This document shows, in pieces, positions 1 to 11,740 of a stretch of DNA of 64,000 nucleotides. The notes under the pieces are model-generated. The model had not been told where the DNA came from, made no database searches, and saw nothing but the letters and a program-made list of their open reading frames with translations. The translations under genes and the position numbers were made by a program. Numbering within the stretch: position 1 is the stretch's first letter; each line of letters begins with the position of its first letter. Origin of the DNA: Apoderus coryli (Eukaryota; Arthropoda; Insecta; Coleoptera; Attelabidae); the NCBI GenBank assembly GCA_911728435.2, contig OU452211.1, positions 8,352,428 through 8,416,427 of the forward strand. The letters are read 5' to 3'.

Positions 1-779
1 ATATGCTGGTCTGGCTCAAAAGTGCCGATAAATTAACCTCCCTTGACACATTTACATTTCAACTGCGACCCAGTAACATTATATAAAATATAAGGTTTAA
101 GACGTAAATCACGGGAGTGAAAAGGCGACATTTCTCATGTGTATGATGTGTGTATGTTTCTGTTATTCTTTGTACTATGCGGATTTATGTTGTTCGAGAC
201 GAGAAAACCAGGAAAATATGGAAGCCAGTCATAATTTTTAATGCTACTGCAAACACTGACTACTGACTGTACAGGGTGGACCAAACACATATTGGCTATG
301 TTAAACCGTTAAACTATTTCATGGCACTTTTTATATAGAAGAAGCTGATGTGATTTGTGTTATGTTTTTTTACTTACGGAACACCCCGTATATTTTTACA
401 TTTTCTTGTAAGACATAAAATTCTCTTTACGAATATATATAACACTTTATATCTAGTTTTAATATTTTTAGAGATATTTTGCTTTTAATCTTATGAATTA
501 AAGAACTCAAGTAGGCAACTGACAAATTTGTTCGCAAGTTCGATAGGTGTGATAATAAGGACATTTTTAAAAACGCGCAAGAACTTTTTATTGTAACTAT
601 TAATAACGAACGCTTTTAACAACAATATATCTCAACAATAAATATAAATAAATAATTAAATAATAATATAGTAAAAAACACTTATAAACTAGACAAACAT
701 TTATAACGTTTTTTTTCCACAAAATTATTTATATATATATATCATAAATCTCAGGTCGGGCAGAGATTTTGCCAGACTT
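1..779. other. AT-rich DNA without a recognisable gene
   Basis: No supported coding region on either strand. Sequence is strongly A+T rich with short A and T runs and a TA-rich stretch near 731-742. Probably old repeat-derived DNA. Confidence 0.6.
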
Positions 780-809
780 GTTTCGGAATTTTTATAATTC
801 CATCTTCAG
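780..809 (-). ncRNA. Hammerhead-ribozyme-like core motif
   Basis: Read on the minus strand this contains CTGAAGA, then a potential stem II (GGAATT, short loop, AATTCC), then GAAAC. That order (CUGANGA, stem II, GAAA) is the conserved core of hammerhead ribozymes, which are known in the terminal regions of Penelope-like retroelements and retrozymes. The six-pair stem II is visible directly. Stems I and III are not obvious, so catalysis is unproven. No Penelope coding sequence lies next to it; it is probably a remnant of an element end. Confidence 0.4.
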
Positions 810-2243
810 TGGCATCTCATGCATAAGATTATATCATCAGATTAAACATTTATATAATAATATGCATGCTGGGAAGAAATCTATTTGAACACAAATCAAA
901 AAATAAAATTCTTATCCAGATTCAACGTTGTCAAGACATTAGATTATTAGGTTTGTTTATTTATAACGTTGTTTATATACAGGGCTAATCGTAAATTTAT
1001 TTGCTGTAACAATTATTATTTTTTTCATGTAAGACATAAAATAATTTATCATTGGTTACACTATTATAAGGTTAGGAAAACAGTTATTTTTTATTTCAAT
1101 AAAATGGGCATTCAGTTTTATTTTTAGTTTCTATTTTCTTAATATTAAGAATGGTATATATACCTCAAAGACCTATAATTCAGTCTTCGCTTTTTAACTT
1201 GTATATTTAAAATTTTGGTAATCATTTTCAAAATTTTAAAGGCCAATTATTTGCTCTCCATATGTAATACCTATAGAGGGTGTCCCACAAGGATATGTAT
1301 ATAGTAAGCTAGACATAGGACAATTTTGAAAATTTGGTAGTGTAAAATAGGATAGGAAACCTTCATTAATTGATTTAGATTTTATGAACTTTCAACTGCT
1401 TTGGTAAATATTAATACAGGGTGTGTAAAATATCAAATCAAACATGAAAATATCAATATTTTTAAACAGAGACCCCAATGTTATAGTTTTATCTTATTGC
1501 ATATTTGCTAATTTAAACGATTACAAAGTTAGCATTGGTGTACACTTAATTTGGATAACCCTGTATAAGTTAAAGTACAAATTACCAGCAATAAATTACG
1601 CAAAACATTTTTCACAGTGTCAGTTTACAACTAAAATTTAACTACCAACAGTTCTAGAACTAGAACGTAATTAAAGGAAACCATAAAGTTAAGCCTGTTC
1701 GCTCTTTCACTGCTAGTAAGTACCTATACTTAATACCAATCAAATAATGAGCCATAGTCATATATTATCATTTTTATGTAAGAATGATATAAATTGTATA
1801 ATTTATAGATACCGATACTGACGTTGCCAAAGTATTTATGTTTTTTTTTCTTTGCTTTCATCGACTTTAAGTTGATGTTGGTAATTTCGTATTAATTATA
1901 ACAATATATCCAGTCAGCTGGTTCCGCGTACTTTTTATTTATTTATTTTATTAATTTATTTAAGATACAACTCCCCAGACATATAAAAAATCCAATTAAA
2001 GGGCAGACAAAATGTCTATAACAGGGTTATTCATATGTTTGGTATAAAAATTAAATCTTTTTAAGTTTTCAGTGGCAAAAAGACGTAAATAAGTTCTAAA
2101 TCAAGCGCTTTTTTGTGATTAAAAAAATGGCCACACCCCTGTATTTAGCATCAGATTATCTCTAACTTTTATAAAAACAATTTTCATGAAACTCTAATAG
2201 CCACGGAAATTGAAGGAAAAAAGAAAATGACAAAAAATGAAAA
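810..2243. other. AT-rich spacer with two CCCTGTAT-type repeat ends
   Basis: No gene recognised. A GGGTGTCCC sequence near 1277 and ACAGGGTGTG near 1419 resemble the outer ends of the short dispersed repeats found throughout the window. The 65-codon frame starting at 1444 has no recognisable motif and lies in this repeat-like DNA, so it is not called as a gene. Confidence 0.5.
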
Positions 2244-2329
2244 TTTGTTATTGGGTTTTAGGTTCTTATTAACAACAAAAACAATTTTTTTTTAATTTCA
2301 TGTCACTTCTTTTTTTTTTCTTCCTCGAC

Positions 2330-2359
2330 GTTTCGACAAAAAAAAATTGTTTTCTTCAG
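2330..2359 (-). ncRNA. Hammerhead-like core in foldback left arm
   Basis: Minus-strand order is CTGAAGA, an A/T-rich potential stem II (ACAA...TTGT), then GAAACGTC. The AC/GU pair followed by C would make a minimal stem III with a GUC cleavage triplet, as described for short-stem-III hammerheads of retroelements. Stem II is weak and the motif is short, so this is suggestive only. Confidence 0.3.
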
Positions 2360-2495
2360 GATTTTTTTTCAGTCTAAAAATTCGTCAAATATAAATAAAA
2401 TTCTAAAAAATACACATACCTATACTACTCGTAGATACAAAAAAGTAATACACTTTTATGTGAATTATGTTGTAGACTACTAATAATAAAAAATC

Positions 2496-2522
2496 CTGAA
2501 GAATTTTTTTTGTCGAAACGTC
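2496..2522 (+). ncRNA. Hammerhead-like core in foldback right arm
   Basis: Plus-strand order is CTGAAGA, a T-rich spacer, then GAAACGTC. It is the partner of the left-arm motif in the same foldback element. The potential stem II is shorter than in the left arm and may not form. Confidence 0.28.
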
Positions 2523-2741
2523 GAGGGAGAAAAATTAGAAATGTGACAAGAAATGAGAAAAGCTTTTATTTCATTTTTGTTGTTAATAAGAACCTAGAAC
2601 CCAATAACAATATCCACAAATTATAAATACCACCCTGTAAGTATATAGGCAGAGAACTTTAACTTGGCAGCATTGTTTTTTGTGAACGGCGATTTGACGA
2701 TTCTTGGCTGTTTTGAGGTTCCTTTGGTTTGGCAATTCATC

Positions 2742-3215
2742 ATGAATAGACTCACGCGGGAACAACGTTTGCAAATTGTTCAAATTTATCTCGGAGACGT
2801 TACGTGAGTTTTATGGTGCTCATAATCTTCCTTCAGAACGATTAATTCGAGAAATTATGGCTCGTATTGATGATGATCTAAATGTGTCCAATCATCGTCA
2901 TGTTCAAAACTGAAACTTGTGTCCATCTATGGAAAATTTTGCGTAAGGCTCTTGGTTTACGTGCCTACAAGATTCAACTTGCACCTGCAGGAATTGAACC
3001 CACACGATCATCTTTCGCGCCGTACATTTGGTGAATGGGGCGAAGAAAACATTGCCATTGATCCACAATTTCAAAAGACAATTTTGTTCAGTGATGAAGC
3101 ACACATTTAGTTAAATGGTTATGTCAATCCACAAGCCATTCTCGAAACACCATTAGATCCAGAAAAAATCACTGCTTTATGGGCTTTATGTCTTCAAAAA
3201 TGCTGATGGCCAGAA
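2742..3215 (+). pseudogene. Broken mariner/IS630-like DDE transposase, N-terminal and first catalytic block
   Basis: An ATG at 2742 opens a frame reading MNRLTREQRLQIVQIY, the typical N-terminal helix of an insect mariner-like transposase family. After frameshifts, sequence near 2930-2990 matches the usual stretch WKILRKALGLRAYKIQL, and another frame (about 3000-3140) gives RRTFGEWGEENIAIDPQF followed by ILFSDEAHI, a stop, then LNGYVNPQ. SDEAH contains the first catalytic Asp. At least three frame changes and a stop where the family has an aromatic residue (SDEAHFWLNGYV) show it is dead. The C-terminal half with the other catalytic acids is missing. Confidence 0.75.
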
Positions 3216-4179
3216 CGTATCTAATCTAATTAATTATTAAATTATCACATAACAAATCGCGAATAATAAAATATCCGTTCTAAATATATAAACTGTACCA
3301 TTCCAAAAGATATTCCAGTCAAGACAGAGTAGAGACGCTAATTTTCTCCGTGACTGAAAGCCACTTTTCTTCTCTACTTCCCCGTGTGTTCACCTGTCTG
3401 TCTGCCGCATGTCTTGTGCTGAAACAAGCGATTCAACTGTCAGCCGGGCCGAACCACAATGAGGCCTGTCACTCATCCGTCTCATCTCATCTCGGCTTGT
3501 CTTGTCTCTCATCATATTCGCCGTTGCTTTGTTCAGCTCCGGTTTTCTGATAGATATAGTCAGTCATCAGGGAGAAGAGAGAGTCTCCTTTATTACTTGT
3601 CAACCTGCTTTTATTCGCTTCGCATCCATTTTTTATTCTATTTGGGCGCATCATTGCATTGCTAGGGTTGTCAGATGAGGATTTGCGATTAAACAATCAT
3701 TCATTCTCAAATTATCTCAAAAAATACGACATTTGCAGCAAGGTCAAACTATTACGTATGATTGGTACACGATCATTTGTCGCTGAGCTTCAAAATACCA
3801 AAACGTCGATTTGTTAGACCATTTTTCATAGAATCCCAAGTCGGAAACCTTGAGTGATGCTGCTTCTGCACAGGAGTTTAGATTAGCCTTTCCCAAAGTA
3901 AACGGTACTTGCTTTTTGAACACTGATAGCCTTGCGTTGCATATTATCAGAATTCCAACCACACAAATGGCTGCACTATCAAAAAGTACTTTGTGGACTC
4001 AATTTTCATTCTGCAGCTTGCTTCTCTGTGTGATCGATTCAAAAATTTATATATTATGCACTTAGAGGTGCAGGGATCACAAGCATTGTGTCCCTGTTGA
4101 CATGGGAACACACTAAAGGGTCTAAATGCCTCTATAATAATAATATAATAAAATATCCTAAATAAGGAAGATGTGGGAG
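3216..4179. other. No gene recognised
   Basis: Several overlapping small frames occur between 3350 and 4195, mostly on opposite strands of the same stretch, with no recognisable domain. Base composition is slightly more even near 3340-3700. Nothing supports a functional gene. Confidence 0.5.
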
Positions 4180-4700
4180 CAAGGATATGCTCCAAAAATC
4201 CAGGTGTTAAACTCTCAAATATCGGTTAAGACAATAATCTCATTATAGTCTGGATCCCAGGCCACTCTGGCTTAAAAGGAATGACTCTCTGGCAAGAGAG
4301 GAGGCTGAAGGAGAATTTTAACGGACAAGAATATGCAAATGGCATAACGCTTATCATTGCAAAATACATACTAAAGACCTGGATGACCACAAAAGGTCAG
4401 AACTTGGTACATTCGCAACACAGGACTATATACTAGGCATTGTGGTTTGTATCATCATCTTTTGAGATTGGGACTTTTACTCAGGGCGCGAAATAAACAG
4501 TCCGCAGAAGACAAGCATTAAATTATTAGGAGTATTTACTGCTGCCATTGGATGTCCCAAATTTGGGGAAAGAAGTAAGAATGCTTAGGATCGCAAACTT
4601 GGGTATTATGTATGGCATAAAGAAATATGGAATACTATCTTAAGAAAGCCTTTTTTCGTAGTTGCCTTTGAAAGGACTAAGGCTGTATGAACATCAACTG
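4180..4700 (+). pseudogene. Relic of non-LTR retrotransposon RNase H region
   Basis: Near 4233-4275 the frame reads LIIVWIPGHSGLKG, matching the conserved WVPGHSGIxGNExAD segment of the RNase H domain at the C-terminal end of many Jockey/I/R1-type retrotransposons. A one-base shift continues as NDSLAREEAEGEF. Sequence further on is decayed, with multiple stops. Strand and identity rest mainly on the PGHSG motif, so extents are approximate. Confidence 0.5.
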
Positions 4701-5559
4701 TATCTCCGTGGTATATCCCATGGCATCGTTTCAAATTAAAACGTGACTGACAACCCTAATTACGTATCATTCTTATGTTTCTATCTCGTTCTTTTTGTCT
4801 GTCATGCTTATAATATTATTTATATAGTTTTCTGCGAAATATATAATTGCAATTTATTTTTGCTGATGTTCTTTGCAATCTTATTATTATTGTTATTTTT
4901 GACATATTAATATTAGTTTCCTCAACAAAATCATCACACGTGTTTTTTTTTTAATAATTAACGCTCATTATTATTAGGTAACTGTTCGATCAAAACCAAT
5001 TTATATTCGTTGATTAAAAGTAGTTTTTCAACCAAACTTAAGTTGCACAAAACTAATTAGATCGAACCACTTCTTAAGGTATTTTTGACGAAACTTTTTT
5101 AGCACTGATGATGGGTTAGGCCAAAAATTGTTTGTTTTATGTTCATTTTTTATTGAAAACTTTGTTTCAGTTTTGTTTTATTTGAAACTGACAGTAATTT
5201 ATTTTTCTTTACACGCTGTTTTTCTTACAATGTATAGTCAAATATTTTAATGCATTTCATGAAAGTTTTTCGAGTGCTAACTCTACCATCTGTATATTTA
5301 CAATGTCAGCTAGCTCGTGCACGTTCAATTTGCGATCGTTCATAACTAATTTTTTTGACGTTTGGAGGAGGAGTATGTTACTACCGAGAGAGCATATGTG
5401 TTCAGAGCTTCGGTCAATTTTTTGGAATTTAATTTAGTTTAGATTTAATTCTCTTCTTCAGTTCTATAACGATCTTGTGTTCTATTATGTGGCGTTGTGC
5501 AATCCCTAGATAATTGTAATTGTTATCACCTCTTTACGTTACGTTTCTTCAGTTAGAAT
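4701..5559. other. AT-rich DNA without recognised gene
   Basis: A+T-rich sequence with long T runs. I see no coding segment, tRNA or clear repeat boundary. Confidence 0.5.
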
Positions 5560-6085
5560 CCTTCCGTATTCTGCATTAGGTAACTTTTTTTCACCTGGAC
5601 CATTTTACATTTTTCAAGTCCAGATTTCATCTGAATATTCTCGCTCATATTGTAGACCAATTTGATTAGGCTTTCCATCTGTTTTCTGGTAGAGGAATAA
5701 AGCTTGAGGTCATCCATATAATATATGTACTGATGCGATTCTGCAAAGACACATCCATCTGTACCTCATGTGGTTAAGGGCATTTGATATAGGGTTCACG
5801 GCCATTAGTGTGCTAATGGTATATCCCGCATCTGATAGGTATATTGTCACTGAGCAGGGTTTCATTTCTTGGTTCTTTACAGACAAAAATGTATTCCATT
5901 TAGGCATTGTGAAAAAGCGTCTCAGATTTGCATGGATTATATAAATTTGCAAGACTTTAATTAGGCAGGTGTGAGGGACCGAGTCGAAAGTCAATGTGTG
6001 CTGTTTTCTGATGGGTTCTGTGATTACAGAGTCCGTTATTAGTTCGTTGCATCTAAAAACCCTCGACTTAGCCCCCTTTTGTGAT
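5560..6085 (-). pseudogene. Relic of R4-like non-LTR reverse transcriptase
   Basis: On the minus strand one frame gives FDSVPHTCLIKVLQIYIIHA (about 6000-5940), then KWNTFLSVKNQEMKPCS and AVNPISNALNHMRYRWMCL. A shifted frame gives YYMDDLKLYSSTRKQMESL (about 5735-5670), followed by SGLEKCKMVQVKK. YMDD is the RT catalytic box; the arrangement DSVPH, KW-T, NPISN-LN, MDDLKLYSS and GL-KC resembles R4/Dong-type elements. The expected IKRGIFQGDSLSPLWF block between is deleted. Recombinase copy 1 begins right at its 5' side (about 6089). Confidence 0.65.
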
Positions 6086-6263
6086 TCTAATATTTTTTTA
6101 CTAAATATAGTAACCAATCAAATTACTTAATTATAAGTCATGTGTCAAATTTCATCCAATCACCTCTGGATTGCAGCGATAATACCCTACACGTGGTGTT
6201 TTCAGCCTGGTGTTTTTTTTTATTGAAAATTAATTAAACGTCAAACTGACAACTGGTTTAAAA

Positions 6264-7183
6264 ATGTCGCGAAGATTTGGTATTGCATCTAACGATGCAA
6301 TTACTGATATTATATCTAATAATATACCAAAAAATACAATCAAATCAAAAAAATATGTATGGAAAATATTTCTCGTGTTTTGTGCGATCAGAGAATACGA
6401 ACTGAATGCTGAAACGAGTTTGCATAATTTAGCTAATATATTGAAAGATTATGCGGTAAATATGAGAACAGCTGACGGAACTGAATATAAAGAAGCAACT
6501 GTAAAAACAATTTGGAATACTACGAGTAGGCTACTCCAGGAAAAATACTTCAATGACTTCAAAATTGTATTCGACCCGTTTACCAGTGTGATATTCAAAA
6601 ATGCGCGAGATCCAAAACGTAATAGATTACAGCAGGATCCAAACAAACGAAAATGCAGTTCATCAAATTTGAGTTCAAGTGATTTGGCTAGAATCATTGG
6701 ATTATGGGATGAATGTACACCAGAAGGTTTACAAAAATTTTTTTTACGATATTGTAGCTGTTGAGTTAGCTTGGCGAGGTGGTGAACCAGCTGATTGCCT
6801 TATATATTATAGATTATTTCACGATTGAGAAAAATAATGATGGAACGCCAACCAACAGAATTGAATACAATCCAATATTCAGTAAAACATGCCAAGAGGG
6901 ATCGAAAAGTTGTACAAATAGTAAGTGGCTTGTTCCAAATATTGCAAACGAAAGTGCAATAAACGAATTCCTGAACAGCAATTAATAAAAATAACAGGAC
7001 ATAGCAGCTTTAATTCAAATAAATCGTACTTGAATATTAACCAAGAACGCCATGGTGAAATAATCAACACCATGCGAGGAATTTCTTCAACAGTGGAAAT
7101 TAACAATCCGTTAACTTCAGCAAACTCTTCTTCCAATTTAACATTTAGCAATTGTACTTTTCACAACTGTAGTTTTAAATAAA
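6264..7183 (+). pseudogene. Crypton-like tyrosine recombinase, frameshifted and internally deleted
   Basis: An ATG at 6264 begins MSRRFGIASNDAITDI and runs 166 codons through the N-terminal, probably DNA-binding, part. A T-run near 6738 shifts the frame; VELAWRGGEPADCL (the first catalytic Arg region) follows at about 6769. Then comes DGTPTNRIEYNPIFSK in another frame. At about 6958 an internal deletion of some 75 codons removes the HSNR box, joining NESA directly to the IPEQQLIKITGHSS region. The GH box and the Tyr in SYLNI remain (about 6990-7040). The C-terminus ends NCSFK at 7183. Not functional as it stands. Confidence 0.7.
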
Positions 7184-7289
7184 AATGAATAATATTTGTT
7201 TGATTAAAATGAATACATTTTGTATTGAAAATTATTAAACGTCAGATTGACAATCAAATTTTGATATCTACAAAGTAAAAAATTATCTT

Positions 7290-7472
7290 ATCGAATACTC
7301 CTCGGGCCTTGATAAATACTCAAAATTTTGTCATAGAGAATCCTTCAAGCGAGTTGCTCAAGGATAATAGCCCTCGGCCTGCGGCTTTGGGCTATTATCA
7401 AGCAACACGCTTTCGGCATTCTCTATGACAAAATTATGTCGGTATTATCAAGACCCTAGGGGTATTACTACT
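7290..7472. repeat. Large imperfect palindrome, copy 1
   Basis: Centre is near 7381. Inner arms GATAATAGCCC and GGGCTATTATC are perfect; further out TTTGTCATAGAGAAT returns as ATTCTCTATGACAAA, and outermost GAATACTCCTCGGGCCTTGATA is mirrored imperfectly by TATCAAGACCCTAGGGGTATTAC. In the middle portion the arms differ (CCTTCAAGCGAGTTGCTC against GCCGAAAGCGTGTTGCTT) in the same way in every full copy. It can form a long hairpin or cruciform. Confidence 0.9.
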
Positions 7473-8794
7473 GATATTGTATTTTATGCTGCTTATTATG
7501 ATTATTCTTTAATGAACGTGAGCCCAAAATCTACCCAATAAAACAACCCTGCACAACCAAAAACAGACCCCAACTAATTGTCTGTTTTATTTATTAGTTT
7601 TTTTCCAAATAACATGTTTATTTTAAGGTTAGTGACATATCTATTTTCGTATTCGTGTTTTCTGCCAGAACAACATCATAAAATCGATGCAGTTACACAA
7701 CAACCCGAGTATCACTCACTGGCACTCCTCGCAATCAAAAAATATAAAACTCATATTAATAAATCACTCACAAAATAATTTATATCATGTGTATAATTCA
7801 GTAGATGCTCTTCTTCTATTTTTATTTTTAACTAACCAAACAATAAAAACAGCTGCCTCGCTAATAATGATTGTGGATATGGCATCTATGATCTATGTCC
7901 GTTCTTTGATGATGACGATGATGATGGGCTATTTTATTTATATCTGTTTTTATTTTTATACATTTTTGTCTCTACGTGTGTTTTGGATTCTGCTCTTTGG
8001 CACGCTATGCGACACACACAACATGATAGACTAAAATTATTATTCCTGTCTGGAGATTGTCTCCTAAATCGTTATGATTTATTGGCTGACATTTTATTAA
8101 ATCAAACTAATTGCATATGTACAGTAGTGTATTAGCTTATTTTTAGCTCTCCATATCACACACAGGCTGGAAAAAATATTTTTTGGTGAACAGTTTCACT
8201 ATCAGGACAAAATAATAATGAATTTTGAAAATAGCTTGAAAACTTTAAAATTTAGGACAACTTAATACAACTTAAAAGGCAACTAAAGCTACATGAACGA
8301 GGGAAAAATACACGGTGTTACATTTAAAATAAGAGTGAAATTAGAGTTTGAAAATGAGGGTCAAGCAAGTGAAAATGCTGAACACCCGCAGTAAAGTACA
8401 TCTCATCAACAACTTGGTAAATGAACTACCACACTAAACACTACTTAAAAGAAAAATAAGTTTGATGACGGTCAGTTTGAGTTGATGACAATTATTTTTT
8501 TTTCTGAAACGTTCCATTTTGACAAGAATTGCAATAAATCGAAACGCCTTGTATTTATGTATAGGGAATCTCAATAAAAGTTATTCTTCTTTTTTATGCA
8601 CAATCCAAAAATGCATAAAAATACAGGGCATTCGATTTAAAAAAACCATAACTTTGATATGCCACTCTTTCTTGAAGCACCCTGTATATTTTAAAATGTG
8701 ATCTTAGTAAACCTACATAATGTTCCTGCATTAAATATTGGAAATTGATATTGAACTGATATAATTTCAAATTTAATATAAACTAACTCTCCCA
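7473..8794. other. AT-rich DNA without recognised gene
   Basis: The frames at 7578-7778 and 7687-8034 overlap each other and show no known motif. Near 8680 an ACCCTGTATATTTT sequence marks another dispersed repeat end. Nothing else supported. Confidence 0.5.
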
Positions 8795-9797
8795 AGTCCG
8801 AACCTGGACAACTTCAAAATGTGTATTTCATAACAGGACCGTGTTGGAAAAATATATAATTTTTATTTTAACTAAAAAGAAGCAAGTTTATTTTATTTTT
8901 GTTTGTTTTAGGGCAAGGGGGAAGTGGATAAGGGCTAATGGGGTCAAAATTCAAAACAATCGATACACAGATTTCGGAACCTGCAACTTCAAAATGGCTA
9001 TTTAATAACAGGACCGTGTTAAAAAAAATTACAATTTTATTTTAAACTTTAATTTATTTTTGTGTTTTAGGTCAAGGGGGTAGTGGATAAGGCACGTAAT
9101 GGGGTCAAAACTCAAGAAAATCGATACACACATTTCGGAACCTAAAACTTCAAAATGGCTATTTAATAACAGGACCGTGTTAAAAAAAATTACAATTTTA
9201 TTTTAAACTTTAATTTATTTTTGTGTTTTAGGTCAAGGGGGTAGTGGATAAGGCACGTAATGGGGTCAAAATTCAAGAAAATCGATACACAGATTTCGGA
9301 ACCTGAAACTTCAAATTAGCTATTTAATAACAGGACCGTGTTAAAAAAAAATACAATTTTATTTTAAACTTTATTTTATTTTTGTGTTTTAGGTCAAGGG
9401 GGTAGTGGATAAGGGACGTAATGGAGTCAAAATTCAAGAAAATCGATACACAGATTTCGGAACCTAAAACTTCAAAATAGCTGTTTAATAACAGGACCGT
9501 GTTAAAAAAAATGACAATTTTATTTTAAACTTTATTTTATTTTTGTGTTTTAGGTCAAGGGGGTAGTGGATAAGGAACGTAATGGGGTCAAAATTCAAGA
9601 AAATCGATACACATATTTCCGAACCTGAACAACTTCAAAATGGGTATTTTATAACAGGACCGTGTTGGAAAAAATTACAATTTTATATTAAGTAAAAAGA
9701 AACTGGTTCATTATGGTTGTTTGTTTTATGACAAGGGGGAAGTGTATAAGGGAGGTAATGGGGTCAAAATTCAAGAAAACCGATACACAGATTTTGC
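8795..9797. repeat. Tandem satellite array, unit about 161 bp, six units
   Basis: The phrase AACAGGACCGTGTT recurs at about 8832, 9007, 9168, 9329, 9490 and 9653, giving spacings of 175, 161, 161, 161 and 163 bp. Each unit also has GTCAAGGGGG-AGTGGATAAGG, GTAATGGGGTCAAAATTCAAG and AATCGATACACAGATTTC. The middle units are nearly identical; the two outer ones are more divergent and carry an extra AAAGAA-rich insert. This edge decay is typical of arrays homogenised from the middle. No open frame runs across units. Confidence 0.9.
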
Positions 9798-11344
9798 ATA
9801 ATAATAACGTACTAATAAGTAATGATTTACAATATTTTTTTTATTATATTTATAATGCAATATACATGGTGTAATTAAAAAAAGTTATTTACTAGCAATT
9901 AGTACACGATTTATAAATTAATAAAAACCACAAATTGGCAACTAAGTTTCTTAATAACTTAATCTTATGAACATGCTATAGTATTGTAAATTTTAATTAT
10001 TATTTTAAATTTTATTAGTGCTTTAATTATTATTATCGTGTGTGCTTTATGAGGCTGTACTAAGAATATCTGTTTGTATATTACAAGGGGGCAAAGTGCA
10101 TTATTATAAGAAACTGCCCTATCGTATATACTGTACACGAAGGCCCTTACAAGGTTTATTCTCGCTACAGGGCGGATGTGTTTTAATTATTAACATACGA
10201 CCGAAATTACCAAAAGTTCCGTTTCATTGGTATAATTGATGAGTCGGAGAGTTTGGTTATGCAGTTATCGAACAGGCCTCGTATACTAAATACAAATATT
10301 ATAAAATTACTGACAACAGATTTATTTGAAACGTGCATATAGGTATAAAACTAAATGGATTTTTCCGGTTCAACATAAATACTCACTGACAACAAGCAAA
10401 ATTGAAAAATGTGTAAGAATAAAGTATATTAAGCATGTCAAAGAAAAATTAGAACGACATCACGTCGACATTTTGATGATTGACTGGTAAACAGGTGTGC
10501 CACAATATAACGATGAAACATAGTCACACAAGGAGAATTCTCAGCTGTCGCTTTTTGTTTTATTTTTGTAACGGTATTTAGTGTTTTATAGATACTCAAT
10601 TGAAATTTTTGTCATTTATGAATGAAAATTTGGAAAAATCTTTGTCTATTTCTATATAAAAAAAAAAACAAATAAAAAGCTGCTGTAGCAACAAGAACAG
10701 GAGCAAAGAGGATAAAGATTAACTTCATTATAGCGTCTAGTTTCGATTACTGTTTTGGCGCCCAATACACTTGAAATAAGATTTCTCACCTATATGATCC
10801 CACTTCTGATCATCAAGGATATTATAGAGTGAGAAACGAGAGAAGAATTAAAACTATTGATAGTTGATTTCTTGCATACAAGGGAATTAAAACATTTAAC
10901 AATTTGAGTTTTTTAATTTTAAACTCACTTCTTTTCCCGATATACTGGTTTCATTTTAATATACAGTAAGCGTTCAAAAATACACACAATTAGAGTGAAT
11001 AAGTCTATCACGTTTAATTATAGTTAAAAAATAAACATATATATTTACCTAAACTTGAAATGTCCAGAACAGTATCTCATATTCTTCATTAATCTAATAA
11101 GATTTGAATTAAATAACAAATAAACCAATAAAAAAGGGCATATTCAGCATTTAACGCTTTGGTGGCTTTCTGATGAAAGGTTATCGAAATGATTTGACTT
11201 TTTTACCAATAAATGGAGTACGATTACGTCAAATACATGGTTTTATAACAAATCTATATTGCTAGTCGACCCAATGGCACTAATATACAAGGTGTAGCTA
11301 TAAACTAACAAGTACGATAGTTTCCTGTTTGCTAAATATAACAC
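9798..11344. other. AT-rich DNA without recognised gene
   Basis: The 65-codon frame at 10042 has no recognisable motif. The remainder is A+T rich with many A and T runs. No repeat boundary identified. Confidence 0.45.
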
Positions 11345-11740
11345 ATTTGACAATAAAAATTCATTCATCATGGTCCAACACCCAATTCGAAACGACACGA
11401 CGCAGTTGATGGTCGGCTGGCTTAAGTTCTTGTGTTAACTGAACTTTGCCAGCCTTAACACCCAAATCTTTATGCAGAATTCAATGTAATGTTGTTTGCG
11501 AAAGCCTAATTCCAGAGAACGGCGTGAAAAGAACAAACCTGGGTTTTGGTTCACACTTTCAGCTACAGAAGCAATATTTGCCGGTGTTCTTGCACGACAA
11601 ACACGAGTTAGGTTCTTCACTTGTCCCAACAGCTCGAATTTTTTAACCATTTTAACACTGGCCGAGAAGGTGCCTCACGATGACCCAAAACACTATAAAC
11701 TCGCAAAATAGCAAGGAGCTTATTAATAAACAGTCTAAGA
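11345..11740 (-). pseudogene. Broken mariner-like DDE transposase, N-terminal half
   Basis: Minus-strand sequence begins (high coordinate) with HREAPSRPVLKWLKN, then WVKKFE-like VKKFELLGQVKN, RTPANIASVAESV and FSRRSLELG, the helix-turn-helix region of an insect mariner/IS630 family. A shifted frame then gives LHKDLGVKAGKVQLTQELKP and RRVVSNWVLDHDE, the linker that precedes the catalytic core. It ends at a stop just before the first catalytic Asp; the core is missing. Family resembles, but is not identical to, the relic at 2.7 kb. Confidence 0.65.

Larger units (their letters stand above)
2244..2611. repeat. Foldback (long inverted repeat) element
   Basis: The left arm, beginning TTGTTATTGGG at about 2244, returns as its reverse complement ending CCCAATAACAA at about 2611. 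Inside, TTCTTATTAACAACAAAAA pairs with its complement near 2575-2595, and the block with CTCGACGTTTCGAC (about 2325-2337) pairs with GTCGAAACGTCGAG (about 2512-2525). Each arm is roughly 120 bp around a centre near 2430. No coding capacity is seen. Both arms carry CTGAAGA...GAAACGTC, a hammerhead-like core, suggesting a non-autonomous element built from Penelope-like or retrozyme ends. Confidence 0.7.
6089..7472 (+). mobile_element. Palindrome-tailed tyrosine recombinase element, copy 1
   Basis: Copy 1 of five related elements. The left end (a variant of ATAATTTTTTACT) at about 6088-6101 is matched in inverse by AGTAAAAAATTAT at 7274-7286, with a broken recombinase gene between. Immediately beyond comes the family's large palindrome. 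Alignment by eye to the copies at 40.5 and 53.0 kb gives the same order: short inverted repeat, about 175 bp leader, gene, short inverted repeat, palindrome ending CAGTAGTAATACC. It abuts an R4-like RT relic on the left. No clear target-site duplication. Confidence 0.7.

Noticed and set aside
3350..4195. Cluster of 60-80 codon frames on both strands
   Set aside because: Mutually overlapping, no domain, consistent with chance openness.
8795..9797. CRISPR-like array
   Set aside because: Whole units repeat, with no unique spacers, in clearly animal DNA; it is a satellite.
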